Shown one piece after another: positions 37,081 to 46,328 of a stretch of DNA of 64,000 nucleotides; the stretch's first letter is position 1; each line of letters opens with the position of its first letter. The notes beneath the pieces are model-generated. The model ran no database searches and was not told the origin of the DNA. It was given only the letters and a program-made list of their open reading frames with translations. Position numbers and translations under genes: made by a program. Source of the DNA: JBNNGK01 sp050268245 (GTDB lineage Bacteria > Pseudomonadota > Gammaproteobacteria > Enterobacterales > Enterobacteriaceae); the NCBI RefSeq assembly GCF_050268245.1, contig NZ_JBNNGK010000016.1:29765-93764 (forward strand), written 5' to 3'.

Positions 37081-37249
37081 CCAGCCTCCTTGGAGTAACG
37101 GTGGAATTCCCATGACTGATTATAGACTTTCCTGCTGACGGGCATTGGTGCGAGCGTGGCAACGGCATTTTGCCTCAGCCGCTAAAGCGGGTATCATGCT
37201 CGCCATCGAAACATCCGCTCAGGCGGGCTTTAATTCAGGAGGAAGAAGT

Positions 37250-37741
37250 ATGCCATCTTTCGACATCGTTTCCGAAATTGATATGCAAGAAGTGCGTAAT
37301 GCCGTGGACAACGCCACGCGCGATCTCGGCACCCGTTGGGATTTTCGCAATGTGCCAGCCAGCTTTGAGCTTAACGAAAAAAATGAAAGCATCAAGGTTG
37401 CCAGCGAGTCTGATTTCCAGGTTAATCAACTGATTGATATTCTGCGTGAAAAGTTAGCAAAACGTGGAATTGAAGGTGCGGCGTTGGAGATTCCAGAAGA
37501 AATGGAGCACAGCGGTAAAACCTACAGCGTGAATGCCAAGCTAAAGCAAGGGATCGAAACGTCGCTGGCAAAAAAGATCGTGAAAATGATCAAAGACAGC
37601 AAGCTGAAAGTGCAGGCGCAGATCCAAGGTGACGAAGTTCGCGTCACCGGTAAGTCTCGCGACGATTTGCAAAGTGTGATGGCACTGGTTCGCGGTGGCG
37701 ATTTAGGGCAACCGTTCCAGTTCAAAAATTTCCGCGATTAA
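37250..37741 (+). CDS. yajQ: YajQ family nucleotide-binding protein
   Basis: YajQ is a small cytoplasmic protein of two ferredoxin-like folds. Members bind nucleotides, and in Xanthomonas and Pseudomonas a homologue binds cyclic di-GMP. The 163 residues show MPSFDIVSEIDMQEVRNAVDNATRDLGTRWDFRN and VTGKSRDDLQSVMALVR. The ATG at 37250 follows CAGGAGGA; the longer frame from 37145 is not supported by homology. Confidence 0.96.
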   Translation: MPSFDIVSEIDMQEVRNAVDNATRDLGTRWDFRNVPASFELNEKNESIKVASESDFQVNQLIDILREKLAKRGIEGAALEIPEEMEHSGKTYSVNAKLKQGIETSLAKKIVKMIKDSKLKVQAQIQGDEVRVTGKSRDDLQSVMALVRGGDLGQPFQFKNFRD

Positions 37742-37783
37742 TCGTCTTGGCGTTGTAAGATCGAGATGATCAGCAGTAAGACA

Positions 37784-37805
37784 AAGGCCGGATATGCCCG
37801 GCCTT
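37784..37805. terminator. Hairpin between yajQ and yajR
   Basis: The 8-bp stem AAGGCCGG / CCGGCCTT with a 6-base loop lies between convergent genes. It may act on both strands. Confidence 0.55.
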
Positions 37806-37903
37806 AAATTGATAACAACATTCTCTGACAGCCCGCAACTCCCGGACTTGATATAACCAGGGACATTCTAGTGGCTTACGCCGCGCTCTCCCTAATGCCC
37901 TAT

Positions 37904-39268
37904 CTACAGTGTGTTGACTAGCGTTTCCAGTTGGCCACGGTTGGTCTGTTTGGTATCTACTTTTACGTAAGCGCTATGTTCTTCGGGAACCACTATTGCT
38001 TCTGTCACGCCCGGCTGGGCTTTCAGACGGCTTTCTAGTGCGGAATCCTTCACGGCCAGTTCTGATAGCGTAATGCGTAGGCTGCTGACGTAGGGCGGTT
38101 CTTGCATACTGCTGCTGATCACAAACCAGATGGCGGCAATGATCGCGCCGGCGAGGAACACCCCTCCTGCACCATGCAAGCCATAAAGCCAGCCACCTAG
38201 ACTGCCACCGATCGCTACGCCGATAAATTGGCTGGTGGAGTAAACGCCCATTGCGGTGCCTTTATAACCGGCAGGGGATTCTTTACTGATCAGCGACGGT
38301 AGAATCGCTTCCATCACGTTAAACGCCATAAAGAACAGTTGTACGCCCGCAATAATGCCCCACAGATGCTGGCCAGAAAACCATAGCAGGACTTCAGCGC
38401 AAAACAGGACGGCGACACAGCCCATGAAGACCTGTTTCATGCGGCGTTTAACTTCGGCATAAATAATAAACGGCACCACAGCCGCAAATGAAACCAACAT
38501 GGTGACCAGATACACCATCCAGTGTTGACTGGCTACCAAGCCTGCTTTTTCCATCGCCAGCGGTAATGCGACGAAACTCGACATCAGCAGAATATGCAGA
38601 CACATGATGCCGATATTCAACTTCAGTAGGCGGGGATTGCTCAATACTTTGCTGAAACTGCCGCGTACGATACTTGATTCGCGGTTTAGCACGTGGTGCT
38701 CAGCAGACGGCACTATGGCTAGCGTGATGACGATACCTGCCAGTGCCAGTGCGGCAATCATCCAAAAGAGCGCATGCAGGCCGAGTGAGTGGGTAATGAT
38801 CGGGCCGAGCACCATGGCAATAGCAAAGGTAATACCAAAGCTGATGCCGATAAACGCCATGGCTTTGGTGCGGTTCTGTTCGCGAGTTAAGTCCGACAAT
38901 AATGCCATCACGGCGGCGGCAATAGCGCCTGAACCTTGCAGTGCGCGCCCGAGAATAATGCCCCAAATGGAATCACTGACGGCGGCGATCACGCTACCCA
39001 GCGCGAAAATCAGCAGACCACCGACGATCAGGGGTTTACGGCCGACGCGATCGGAAACCAAACCAAAAGGGATCTGGAAGATGGCTTGCGCCAATCCATA
39101 TATACCAATGGCAATACCAATCAATGCCTCGCTGGCACCATTAAGCGCCATGCCATAGGTGGTGAGAACCGGTAACACCATAAACATGCCAAGCATGCGC
39201 AGTGAAAATACTGTCCCTAGTCCCCAGGTTGCCCGGCGTTCCTGCGGGGTCATTGCGTTATCGTTCAT
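37904..39268 (-). CDS. yajR: YajR, MFS transporter with C-terminal YAM domain
   Basis: YajR is a major facilitator antiporter of unknown substrate in E. coli. The 454-residue protein has twelve membrane segments. The MFS motif A lies in GLVSDRVGRKPLIVGG, and a second signature is ALQGSGAIAAAVMALLSDL. A C-terminal cytoplasmic ferredoxin-like domain ends the protein (YVSSLRITLSELAVKDSALESRLKAQPGV...EEHSAYVKVD). The start at 39268 (MNDNAMTPQERRATWGLGTVF) matches E. coli; an upstream start at 39352 does not. Confidence 0.95.
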   Translation of the reverse strand: MNDNAMTPQERRATWGLGTVFSLRMLGMFMVLPVLTTYGMALNGASEALIGIAIGIYGLAQAIFQIPFGLVSDRVGRKPLIVGGLLIFALGSVIAAVSDSIWGIILGRALQGSGAIAAAVMALLSDLTREQNRTKAMAFIGISFGITFAIAMVLGPIITHSLGLHALFWMIAALALAGIVITLAIVPSAEHHVLNRESSIVRGSFSKVLSNPRLLKLNIGIMCLHILLMSSFVALPLAMEKAGLVASQHWMVYLVTMLVSFAAVVPFIIYAEVKRRMKQVFMGCVAVLFCAEVLLWFSGQHLWGIIAGVQLFFMAFNVMEAILPSLISKESPAGYKGTAMGVYSTSQFIGVAIGGSLGGWLYGLHGAGGVFLAGAIIAAIWFVISSSMQEPPYVSSLRITLSELAVKDSALESRLKAQPGVTEAIVVPEEHSAYVKVDTKQTNRGQLETLVNTL

Positions 39269-39511
39269 GCAAACATCAAACCTCAATAAAAACCATTCCA
39301 GTAGGCGTTGAGGGTGAATGCCTAATGGAATAGTTTCTGTAAGCAGCGTCATTTTAGGATGAAGGGCAGGGGGGGTAAACGTATTGTTGTTTAGCAGATA
39401 TTACCGTTCCCCCATTTTATCTGATGCAGAGCCGTGTTAGCCCGATTTATGAGGGCTTTACTACGCTGGCCGCGTTGTTACAGAATCACTTGCGTTTTTA
39501 GTAGACAAATA

Positions 39512-39537
39512 AAACAGGCCGCAAAAGCGGCCTGTTT
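39512..39537 (-). terminator. Terminator of the cyo operon
   Basis: A perfect 11-bp stem AAACAGGCCGC / GCGGCCTGTTT with an AAAA loop is followed on the minus strand by TTATTTG. It lies 15 bases behind the cyoE stop. Confidence 0.85.
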
Positions 39538-39551
39538 ACAGATGATGACAC

Positions 39552-40445
39552 TTACCAAACGTAGGTGAGCAATGCGTCCGGTGTGGCCGTGGCGCTGAAG
39601 TCTATTGACATCATTACGCTCAGCGAAGTGATAGCAACAATCGAGAAGACGAACAGCTTACGTGCCCAAATACTGTCATTCTCGGTTTTATAACCGCGCA
39701 GAGCCATGCCTAACCACCATACACTGACGGCGGCGGCAACGACGAGATATTTATAACCGGCATAACCACTCAGAGTCAGCATTAACGTGGCAATCATAAA
39801 CGCCAGAATGTAGACCGTGATGTGATGCTTTGCGACGGAAATACCTTTCACCACTGGCAATACCGGAATGTTGGCTGCCTGGTAATCTTTAAAGCGGAAG
39901 ATAGCAATCGCATAGGAATGCGGCATCTGCCACAGGCTAAAGATAGCCAGCAGGATCAAGGCACCCGCGTCAAACTCGTTAGTCACGGCGCAATAACCGA
40001 TAACCGGTGGCGCCGCGCCCGACAAGCTGCCGATCAGCGTGCCATAAACCGAGTGACGCTTCATGTACAGGCTATAAATGCCGACATAAACGACGAAGCC
40101 CATCACCGCCAGCCACATGGCTAGCGGGTTGGCAGCGGTGTACAGCAACACGAAACCAGCAATACCCAGCGCGGTAGCGTAAACCAGGGTGGCATTCGGC
40201 GCGATCAGGCCTTTTACCAATACCCGATTCTTCGTTCTCTCCATTTTCTTGTCGATGTCACGGTCAATGTAATTGTTAAATACACAGCCCGATGCGACAA
40301 CCAACGAGACTCCCACCAGGGTGGCGAGAAACAGGGGATAGTCAATGCTTCCTTTGGAAGCCAACAAAAATCCCCCGACGACAGAAATTAAATTGCCGAA
40401 AATAATTCCTGGTTTGGTTACTTGCAGGTATTGCTTAATCATCAC
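39552..40445 (-). CDS. cyoE: CyoE, protoheme IX farnesyltransferase (heme O synthase)
   Basis: CyoE adds a farnesyl chain to heme B to give heme O, the cofactor of the CyoB active site. The 297-residue UbiA-family protein has about nine membrane segments and the prenyl diphosphate motif NNYIDRDIDKKMERT. KPGIIFGNLISVVGGF and YSLYMKRHSVYGTLIGSLSGAAPPVIGY are also typical. The first codon is GTG followed by ATG; starting at GTG reproduces the MM of the E. coli protein, but either start is possible. It is last in cyoABCDE. Confidence 0.97.
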   Translation of the reverse strand: MMIKQYLQVTKPGIIFGNLISVVGGFLLASKGSIDYPLFLATLVGVSLVVASGCVFNNYIDRDIDKKMERTKNRVLVKGLIAPNATLVYATALGIAGFVLLYTAANPLAMWLAVMGFVVYVGIYSLYMKRHSVYGTLIGSLSGAAPPVIGYCAVTNEFDAGALILLAIFSLWQMPHSYAIAIFRFKDYQAANIPVLPVVKGISVAKHHITVYILAFMIATLMLTLSGYAGYKYLVVAAAVSVWWLGMALRGYKTENDSIWARKLFVFSIVAITSLSVMMSIDFSATATPDALLTYVW

Positions 40446-40459
40446 TTACGGCTCAGCTT

Positions 40460-40798
40460 TTAATCGACCATCATATTGATGTTGAGGTTGTACATAATCC
40501 AGAGTGAACCCACAACAACGATACCGATGATCATAGCGGTGAACAGCAATGCCACCAGGTTCCAGCGCTCTTCCGATGAGGTATTCATGTGCAGGAAGTA
40601 AATCAGGTGAACAACAACCTGGATTACCGCCATGCCGACAACAACCGCCAAGATAGTGGAATGAGAGGCGGTGCCGTTCATCACCATCGCAAATGGAATC
40701 ACCGTCAGAATGACCGACAGAACAAAGCCGATCACATAGGACTTAACGCTGCCGTGGCTAGCGCCGCCGTGAGAGGTTTCATGGGATGAATGACTCAT
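40460..40798 (-). CDS. cyoD: CyoD, cytochrome bo3 oxidase subunit IV
   Basis: The 112-residue subunit has three membrane segments (SYVIGFVLSVILTVIPFAMVM, ILAVVVGMAVIQVVVHLIYFLHM, LVALLFTAMIIGIVVVGSLWIMY). The ATG at 40798 shares one base with the cyoC stop (TAATG), which indicates coupling. Upstream in-frame starts lie inside cyoC and are not used. The N-terminus is His/Ser-rich (SHSSHETSHGGASHG). Confidence 0.97.
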   Translation of the reverse strand: MSHSSHETSHGGASHGSVKSYVIGFVLSVILTVIPFAMVMNGTASHSTILAVVVGMAVIQVVVHLIYFLHMNTSSEERWNLVALLFTAMIIGIVVVGSLWIMYNLNINMMVD

Positions 40799-41412
40799 TA
40801 CATAACCCCCATCAGGTAGACAACGGTAAATACGCAAATCCAGATCACGTCCAGGAAGTGCCAGAACAGGCTCAGACACATCAGACGGGTTTTATTGGTT
40901 GAGGTCAGGCCACGCTTGCTGACTTGGATCATCATCACAATAATCCAGATCAGGCCAGTGGTAACGTGCAGACCGTGGGTGCCGACCAGCGCAAAGAAGC
41001 TGGAGAGGAATGCACTGCGATCCGGGCCAAAACCTTCAGCGATCAGGTGATGGAATTCATAGATTTCCATTGCCACGAAGCCGAGGCCGAACAGGAAGGT
41101 CAAGAACAGCCAAGTATTAACGCTGCCGACTTTCCCTTTGTTCATGCCGATCATCGCCATACCGTAGGTGATGGAGCTGAACAATAGCAGGAACGTTTCA
41201 ACCAAAACAAACTTCAGATCGAAGATGTCTTTACCAGAGGGACCGCCAGCGGTCCCGTTCACCAGAACTGCATAGGTCGCGAACAAGGTCGCAAACAAAA
41301 TACAGTCGCTCATCAGGTAGACCCAGAATCCGAAGACTTTGGTTTCTCCTGCATCGTGGTGCCCATGCTCGGCATGGGCTGCGTTATGGTTAGTCAGAGT
41401 ATCAGTTGACAT
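40798..41412 (-). CDS. cyoC: CyoC, cytochrome bo3 oxidase subunit III
   Basis: The 204-residue subunit III has five membrane segments, with FGFWVYLMSDCILFATLFATYAVL near the N-terminus and GTHGLHVTTGLIWI and WHFLDVIWICVFTVVYL near the C-terminus. Its start lies inside cyoB (11-base overlap) and its stop overlaps the cyoD start. Confidence 0.97.
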   Translation of the reverse strand: MSTDTLTNHNAAHAEHGHHDAGETKVFGFWVYLMSDCILFATLFATYAVLVNGTAGGPSGKDIFDLKFVLVETFLLLFSSITYGMAMIGMNKGKVGSVNTWLFLTFLFGLGFVAMEIYEFHHLIAEGFGPDRSAFLSSFFALVGTHGLHVTTGLIWIIVMMIQVSKRGLTSTNKTRLMCLSLFWHFLDVIWICVFTVVYLMGVM

Positions 41413-43393
41413 GTTTCACGCCTGCTTTGCTGATTTGTTCATAGTGTTGATTTTCAATGCGTTCGATTTCATCGACCTGCACATAGTAATCAACATCTTG
41501 ATCGAAGCTCTTGGCAATCCAGACAACGATCATACCGATGAAGCCGGCCAACGCCATCCACCAGATTTCCCAGATCATCGCGAAACCGAATACCAGGCTG
41601 AAGAAAGCGATAATCACGCCAGCACCGGTGTTCTTAGGCATATGAATCGGTTCGTACTTCGCCGGTTTCTTATACGCTTCGCCTTTTTCTTTCATGTCCC
41701 AGAATTCGTCACGATCGTGAATCTGTGGCACAACGGCAAAGTTATAGAACGGCGGCGGCGAGGAGGTTGACCACTCCAGCGTACGGGCACCCCATGGGTC
41801 ACCGGTCAGATCGCGGTTTTGTTCGCGGTCACGAACGCTAACGAAGATCTGAATCAACTGGCACAGAATACCGCAGGCAATCAGCGCGGCACCGCAAGCT
41901 GCAACCACCAGAAGTGGGTGGAACTCAGGGTTGATATTCTGGCTGAGACGACGTGTCATCCCCATAAAGCCCAGTGCGTACAGCGGCATGAAGGCCACGA
42001 AGAAGCCGATGATCCAGAACCAAAACGCACGGATACCCCATTTTTCATTCAACGTGAAGCCGAAAGATTTAGGGAACCAGTAGGTCAGGCCAGCGAAGCA
42101 ACCGAACACCACACCACCGATAATGACGTTATGGAAGTGGGCAATCAGGAACAGGCTGTTATGCAGCACGAAGTTCGCCCCCGGAACAGCAAGCAGAACA
42201 CCGGTCATACCACCTACAGAGAAGGTGATGATGAAGCCGATGGTCCACAGCATCGCGGAGTTGAGCTGAATACGGCCCTGATACATGGTGAACAGCCAGT
42301 TGAAGATTTTCACCCCGGTTGGGATGGAAATGATCATGGTGGCAATACCGAAGAAGGCGTTAACGTTCGCGCCGGAACCCATCGTAAAGAAGTGGTGCAG
42401 CCAGACGATGAACGACAGAACGGTAATCGCGATGGTTGCCCATACCAGTGAGGTATAGCCGAACAGACGTTTCTTCGAGAAGGTGGCGGTGACTTCGGAG
42501 AACACCCCGAACACCGGCAGAACCAAGATGTACACTTCTGGGTGACCCCAGGCCCAAATCAGGTTGATGTACATCATCATGTTGCCGCCCATATCATTGG
42601 TGAAGAAATGGGTGCCCAGATAGCGATCCAGGGTCAACAACGCGATGGTGACGGTCAGAATTGGGAATGAAACGATAATCAGTACGTTAGTACACAGTGC
42701 TGCCCATGTGAACACCGGCATCTTCATCAATGGCATGCCAGGGGCACGCATTTTCAGAATGGTGGCGAAGAAGTTCACACCGGTCAATAGAGTACCCAGA
42801 CCGGAAATCTGTAGACTCCAGATCCAGTAATCGACCCCGACACCAGGGTTGTACTCCTTACCTGATAGCGGCGGATAGGCCAGCCAACCGGTTTGTGCGA
42901 ACTCGCCCACCCCCAGAGAGATGTTGATCAGCACAACACCCACCACAAAGAACCAGAAGCTCAGGGAGTTCAGGAACGGGAAGGCAACGTCACGCGCACC
43001 GATTTGCAATGGCACCACGATGTTCATCAAGCCGACCACGAAAGGCATTGCCATGAAGAAGATCATGATGACGCCGTGGGCGGTAAAGATTTGGTCGTAG
43101 TGGTGCGGCGGCAGGAACCCTGCCTCACCGGCGGAGGCAAGCGCCTGTTGGCTACGCATCATGATGGCGTCGGCAAAGCCGCGCAGCAACATGACCATCG
43201 CCACAATGATGTACATGATACCAATTTTTTTATGGTCAACGGAGGTCAGCCATTCACCCCACAACCATTTCCATTTGCCGAGATAGGTTATCAGCGCCAG
43301 CAGAGCCAGGCCTCCAACAAGAATAGCGGCAACGGTGACCATGACGATCGGTTCGTGGTAAGGAACCGCATCAATCGTTAATTTTCCCAACAT
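41402..43393 (-). CDS. cyoB: CyoB, cytochrome bo3 oxidase subunit I
   Basis: CyoB is the catalytic subunit that oxidises ubiquinol, reduces oxygen at the heme o3-CuB centre and pumps protons. The 663-residue protein has fifteen membrane segments. CuB and heme ligands are visible in WAWGHPEVYILVLPVFG (His and the cross-linked Tyr), VWLHHFFTMG and FLIAHFHNVIIGG. The ATG at 43393 (MLGKLTIDAVPYHEPIVMVT) has AGGAA eight bases upstream and lies 4 bases after the cyoA stop. Confidence 0.98.
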   Translation of the reverse strand: MLGKLTIDAVPYHEPIVMVTVAAILVGGLALLALITYLGKWKWLWGEWLTSVDHKKIGIMYIIVAMVMLLRGFADAIMMRSQQALASAGEAGFLPPHHYDQIFTAHGVIMIFFMAMPFVVGLMNIVVPLQIGARDVAFPFLNSLSFWFFVVGVVLINISLGVGEFAQTGWLAYPPLSGKEYNPGVGVDYWIWSLQISGLGTLLTGVNFFATILKMRAPGMPLMKMPVFTWAALCTNVLIIVSFPILTVTIALLTLDRYLGTHFFTNDMGGNMMMYINLIWAWGHPEVYILVLPVFGVFSEVTATFSKKRLFGYTSLVWATIAITVLSFIVWLHHFFTMGSGANVNAFFGIATMIISIPTGVKIFNWLFTMYQGRIQLNSAMLWTIGFIITFSVGGMTGVLLAVPGANFVLHNSLFLIAHFHNVIIGGVVFGCFAGLTYWFPKSFGFTLNEKWGIRAFWFWIIGFFVAFMPLYALGFMGMTRRLSQNINPEFHPLLVVAACGAALIACGILCQLIQIFVSVRDREQNRDLTGDPWGARTLEWSTSSPPPFYNFAVVPQIHDRDEFWDMKEKGEAYKKPAKYEPIHMPKNTGAGVIIAFFSLVFGFAMIWEIWWMALAGFIGMIVVWIAKSFDQDVDYYVQVDEIERIENQHYEQISKAGVKHVN

Positions 43394-43397
43394 CAGA

Positions 43398-44351
43398 TTA
43401 TTCCTCGGCTCCGGCGTGAGCATGTTCACCCATGTCCATACCCTGGCTCATGTCCATACCTTCGTGCGCGGCTGTTTCTGCGCCTTTGTGCATGTGCATA
43501 TCACCCATGAATTTGCCAATGGTTTCTTTAAACAAATTCGGTTTGACACTGGAGAAGTACTCAACCGGGTTGTTTTCACTCGGTTTTGCCAGTTTGTTAA
43601 AGTCGTCGGTGGTATTAAGGTTCTTGGAAGATTCCTTCACCTTGGCAACCCACTGATCGAAGTCGCCTTCGGTAGGGGTAACAATGGCGGTAAACTTCAT
43701 GCCAGAGAAGCCTGCTCCGCTGTAACTGCTGGAAATACCTTTGTATTGTCCTGCTTCGTTACCGATCAGGTGCAGTTTAGTCTGCATGCCGGCCATTGCA
43801 TAAATCTGCCCACCTAACTGAGGAATAAAGAACGAGTTCATTACCGAGTTAGAGGTGATCTTGAATTCGACTGGAACATCTTTCGGGAAGGCCAGCTCAT
43901 TAACCGTCGCAATACCCTGTTCCGGATAGATGAACAACCATTTCCAGTCTAACGACATCACTTCAATGGTCATTGGCTTCTTGTCGGTGACAATCGGCTT
44001 AAATGGATCCAATTCGTGGGTTGTTTTCCAGGTAATGGTGCCAAGGATGGCGATGATGATGATGGGAATGGTCCAGACGACCGCTTCGATTTTATTGGAG
44101 TGTGACCAATTTGGACTGTACTTAGCGTCTTTGTTGGAAGCACGATACTTCCAGGCAAAGGCGAAAGCCATAATGATTACTGGTATCACCACGATCAGCA
44201 TTAATGCGATTGCGGTGAGTATCAGTGTCCGTTGCTCAACACCAATTGCTCCTTTGGGATTCATCAAAGCCATATCGCACCCACTGAGCATTACAGTGGA
44301 TGCAATTAATGACAACATCCCAATACTTTTATTGTATTTCTTAAGTCTCAT
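43398..44351 (-). CDS. cyoA: CyoA, cytochrome bo3 oxidase subunit II
   Basis: CyoA is the lipoprotein subunit II of the quinol oxidase. The 317-residue precursor has a lipobox LSGC with Cys25, two membrane spans and a periplasmic cupredoxin domain. That domain lacks the CuA ligands, as expected for a quinol oxidase (NSVMNSFFIPQLGGQIYAMAGM). The C-terminal ~35 residues are rich in His and Met (MHMHKG, HEGMDMSQGMDMGEHAHAG), which could bind copper. That is an inference. First gene of cyoABCDE. Confidence 0.97.
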   Translation of the reverse strand: MRLKKYNKSIGMLSLIASTVMLSGCDMALMNPKGAIGVEQRTLILTAIALMLIVVIPVIIMAFAFAWKYRASNKDAKYSPNWSHSNKIEAVVWTIPIIIIAILGTITWKTTHELDPFKPIVTDKKPMTIEVMSLDWKWLFIYPEQGIATVNELAFPKDVPVEFKITSNSVMNSFFIPQLGGQIYAMAGMQTKLHLIGNEAGQYKGISSSYSGAGFSGMKFTAIVTPTEGDFDQWVAKVKESSKNLNTTDDFNKLAKPSENNPVEYFSSVKPNLFKETIGKFMGDMHMHKGAETAAHEGMDMSQGMDMGEHAHAGAEE

Positions 44352-44790
44352 CTAACGACCCCAATTACAAAGGCTCTATTGTCGTTTCATGTGTGCGGGC
44401 ATTTTACGGGAAGGTTGCAGTACTGTAAACATACTTAGGGATGTGTCAGCGCCTTGTTGACACTTTCTGTTAAGGGGGTCACAGATGTAACGCTGCGTGA
44501 CAATTTACTAATGGCAACAATGCGTTGGCGAGCTGAATCGTGCCGAGTTTCGCCTATGTTAAGGAAAAATAACGGTATGCTGTTTTTAATGCAGAGGGCG
44601 ACTTTATTTAATTGTTGGTAAAGGTTTATTTAATGTAAAATAAATGTGTATCAAAGGTGAATTTAATTTTATTTCTGAGTGCTTTTATCGGATATAAAAA
44701 TAATTTGAGTGGCAATTATATTTTCACAAAGAAATAAATTCATTCACATGATGCATTTTTGTCGGCCGACATTGGTGTCGGCCGAATGGA
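44352..44790. other. cyo promoter region, AT-rich
   Basis: The 439 bases between ampG and cyoA contain no gene. The part from about 44560 to 44755 is markedly AT-rich. It holds ArcA-like tandem repeats (44624-44656). Near the ampG end a TCGGCCGACA / TGTCGGCCGA hairpin (44762-44785) could terminate ampG. The cyo promoter itself is not identified with confidence. Confidence 0.6.
44624..44656 (+). promoter_or_regulatory. ArcA-like direct repeats upstream of cyoA
   Basis: GTTTATTTAAT and GTAAAATAAAT each match the ArcA repeat unit GTTAATTAAAT at 9 of 11 bases. They lie directly next to each other with the 11-base period known for ArcA. A weaker third unit GTGTATCAAAG (7/11) follows. ArcA represses cyo in E. 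coli, so the site is plausible. The surrounding AT-richness lowers confidence. Confidence 0.4.
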
Positions 44791-46269
44791 TTAAGCCAGT
44801 TGGGTGCGCCGCAGCGCCAGATAATCCAGCAAGCTCCCCATGACGATGCCTACCAGACTCAGGGTCGCGCCGAGTTGCAGCAGATTGTCAGCCAACTGAG
44901 GTAAATGGCTCCAGCCCAAGGCATTGGTGATTAATAGCAGTAACCAAATACCTAACAGGGCGCAGCCAAAGGTCAGCAGACGCAGTGCCCAGCGGTAGAC
45001 CTGCCGGAATTCTGTACGTGGCATGAAGTCATTGGTCTTTTGGGTGTACTCCAGCGTTTGGCGACAGACGGCCAGCAATATCAATCCCGGCAGGGCAGCG
45101 GCGATGGAGAACAGATAGAACAATGGCCAGCCATGTGCTTCAACAAACCAACCGGCAATGGGCCCAACGTAGACGCGACCCACGGCCGATAATGCTGACA
45201 GCAACGCAAATTGTGTGGCAGAAAACGATTTGTTGCACAATGTCATGAGTAACGCGACGAATGCTGCCGTTCCCATGCCACCGCATAGGTTTTCCAAGAA
45301 GATGGCACTGCCCATGGTCAGGAGATTCTTGTCGGTAACGGCTAGGATCCAGTAGCCCAAATTTGACACCGCTTGCAAGATGCCGAACAACATCAATGCG
45401 CGGAACAGAGTCAAACGTTGCATCATTACACCGCCTAATAAGGCGCCGACAATGGTGGCGAATAAACCGAGCGTTTTGTTGACCAGCCCTACTTCCCCAG
45501 CGTCAAAGCCTACGCCACGAATCAGGAAGGTGGTGCTGAGGCTGCCAGCGAAAGCGTCACCCATCTTATACATCACAATCAACAGCAGGATTAACCAAGC
45601 GTTGTTACGGGCAAAGAAATCACGTAATGGTGCGACAACTGCCTGTTCCATGGTCCGTGGCGCAGGGATATTGTTGTCTGGCTCGGGCGCCCACAGGGTA
45701 GCAGCCACGCCGATCAACATCAGGCCAGCCATCAGCCAATAGGTTGATTGCCAGCCGAAGTAACGATCGGCGAGCCACAACGCCAGCCCGCCGGAGACCA
45801 ACATCGCCAGCCGATAACCGAGAACCGAGATTGCTGCCCCGGTACCGCGTTCTTCGGCTGCCAGTAGGTCCGTTTTATAGGCATCAAAAACGATATCCTG
45901 AGACGCCGAGCAAAAGGCCACCAGTACCGCTAATGCGGCCAACCACCACAAATGTTGTGCTGGATTCATAAAGCCCATCGCCACTATCGCGATCACGAGT
46001 AGCAACTGGCTGATTAATAGCCAGCCGCGCCGCCGGCCAAGAAATGGCGGCGTATAACGATCCATAAAGGGAGACCAGAGGAATTTGAAGACATAAGCCT
46101 GACCGACCAGAGAAAAAATACCAATGGTTTTCAGATCGATGTTTTCAACGGTCATCCAAGCTTGCAGTGTGCCTGAAGTGAGTGCCAGTGGCAGACCGGA
46201 TGCAAAACCCAGCAACAGCAAAATGACAGAATTACGCTGGGTAAAGATATTAACGTACTGTTTCGACAT
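44791..46269 (-). CDS. ampG: AmpG, muropeptide permease
   Basis: AmpG imports GlcNAc-anhydroMurNAc peptides from the periplasm for cell-wall recycling. In many Enterobacterales this feeds AmpR control of AmpC. The 492-residue MFS protein has about fourteen membrane segments and begins MSKQYVNIFTQRNSVILLLLGFASGLPLALT. DAYKTDLLAAEERGTGAA and ENLCGGMGTAAFVALLMTLC are typical. The ATG at 46269 has AAGGA upstream and is preferred over the in-frame start at 46314. yajG lies 59 bases upstream, as in E. coli. Confidence 0.96.
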   Translation of the reverse strand: MSKQYVNIFTQRNSVILLLLGFASGLPLALTSGTLQAWMTVENIDLKTIGIFSLVGQAYVFKFLWSPFMDRYTPPFLGRRRGWLLISQLLLVIAIVAMGFMNPAQHLWWLAALAVLVAFCSASQDIVFDAYKTDLLAAEERGTGAAISVLGYRLAMLVSGGLALWLADRYFGWQSTYWLMAGLMLIGVAATLWAPEPDNNIPAPRTMEQAVVAPLRDFFARNNAWLILLLIVMYKMGDAFAGSLSTTFLIRGVGFDAGEVGLVNKTLGLFATIVGALLGGVMMQRLTLFRALMLFGILQAVSNLGYWILAVTDKNLLTMGSAIFLENLCGGMGTAAFVALLMTLCNKSFSATQFALLSALSAVGRVYVGPIAGWFVEAHGWPLFYLFSIAAALPGLILLAVCRQTLEYTQKTNDFMPRTEFRQVYRWALRLLTFGCALLGIWLLLLITNALGWSHLPQLADNLLQLGATLSLVGIVMGSLLDYLALRRTQLA

Positions 46270-46328
46270 GATGTCCTTGTCTGTGCTGCCAGATTCAGGT
46301 TGCCCCAGCAGCACTGGGTATTAACGGA

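Noticed and set aside
41819..43381. Long His/Asp/Glu-rich open frames antisense to cyoB
   Set aside because: They are the complement of a hydrophobic membrane protein gene, which typically gives such hydrophilic shadow frames.
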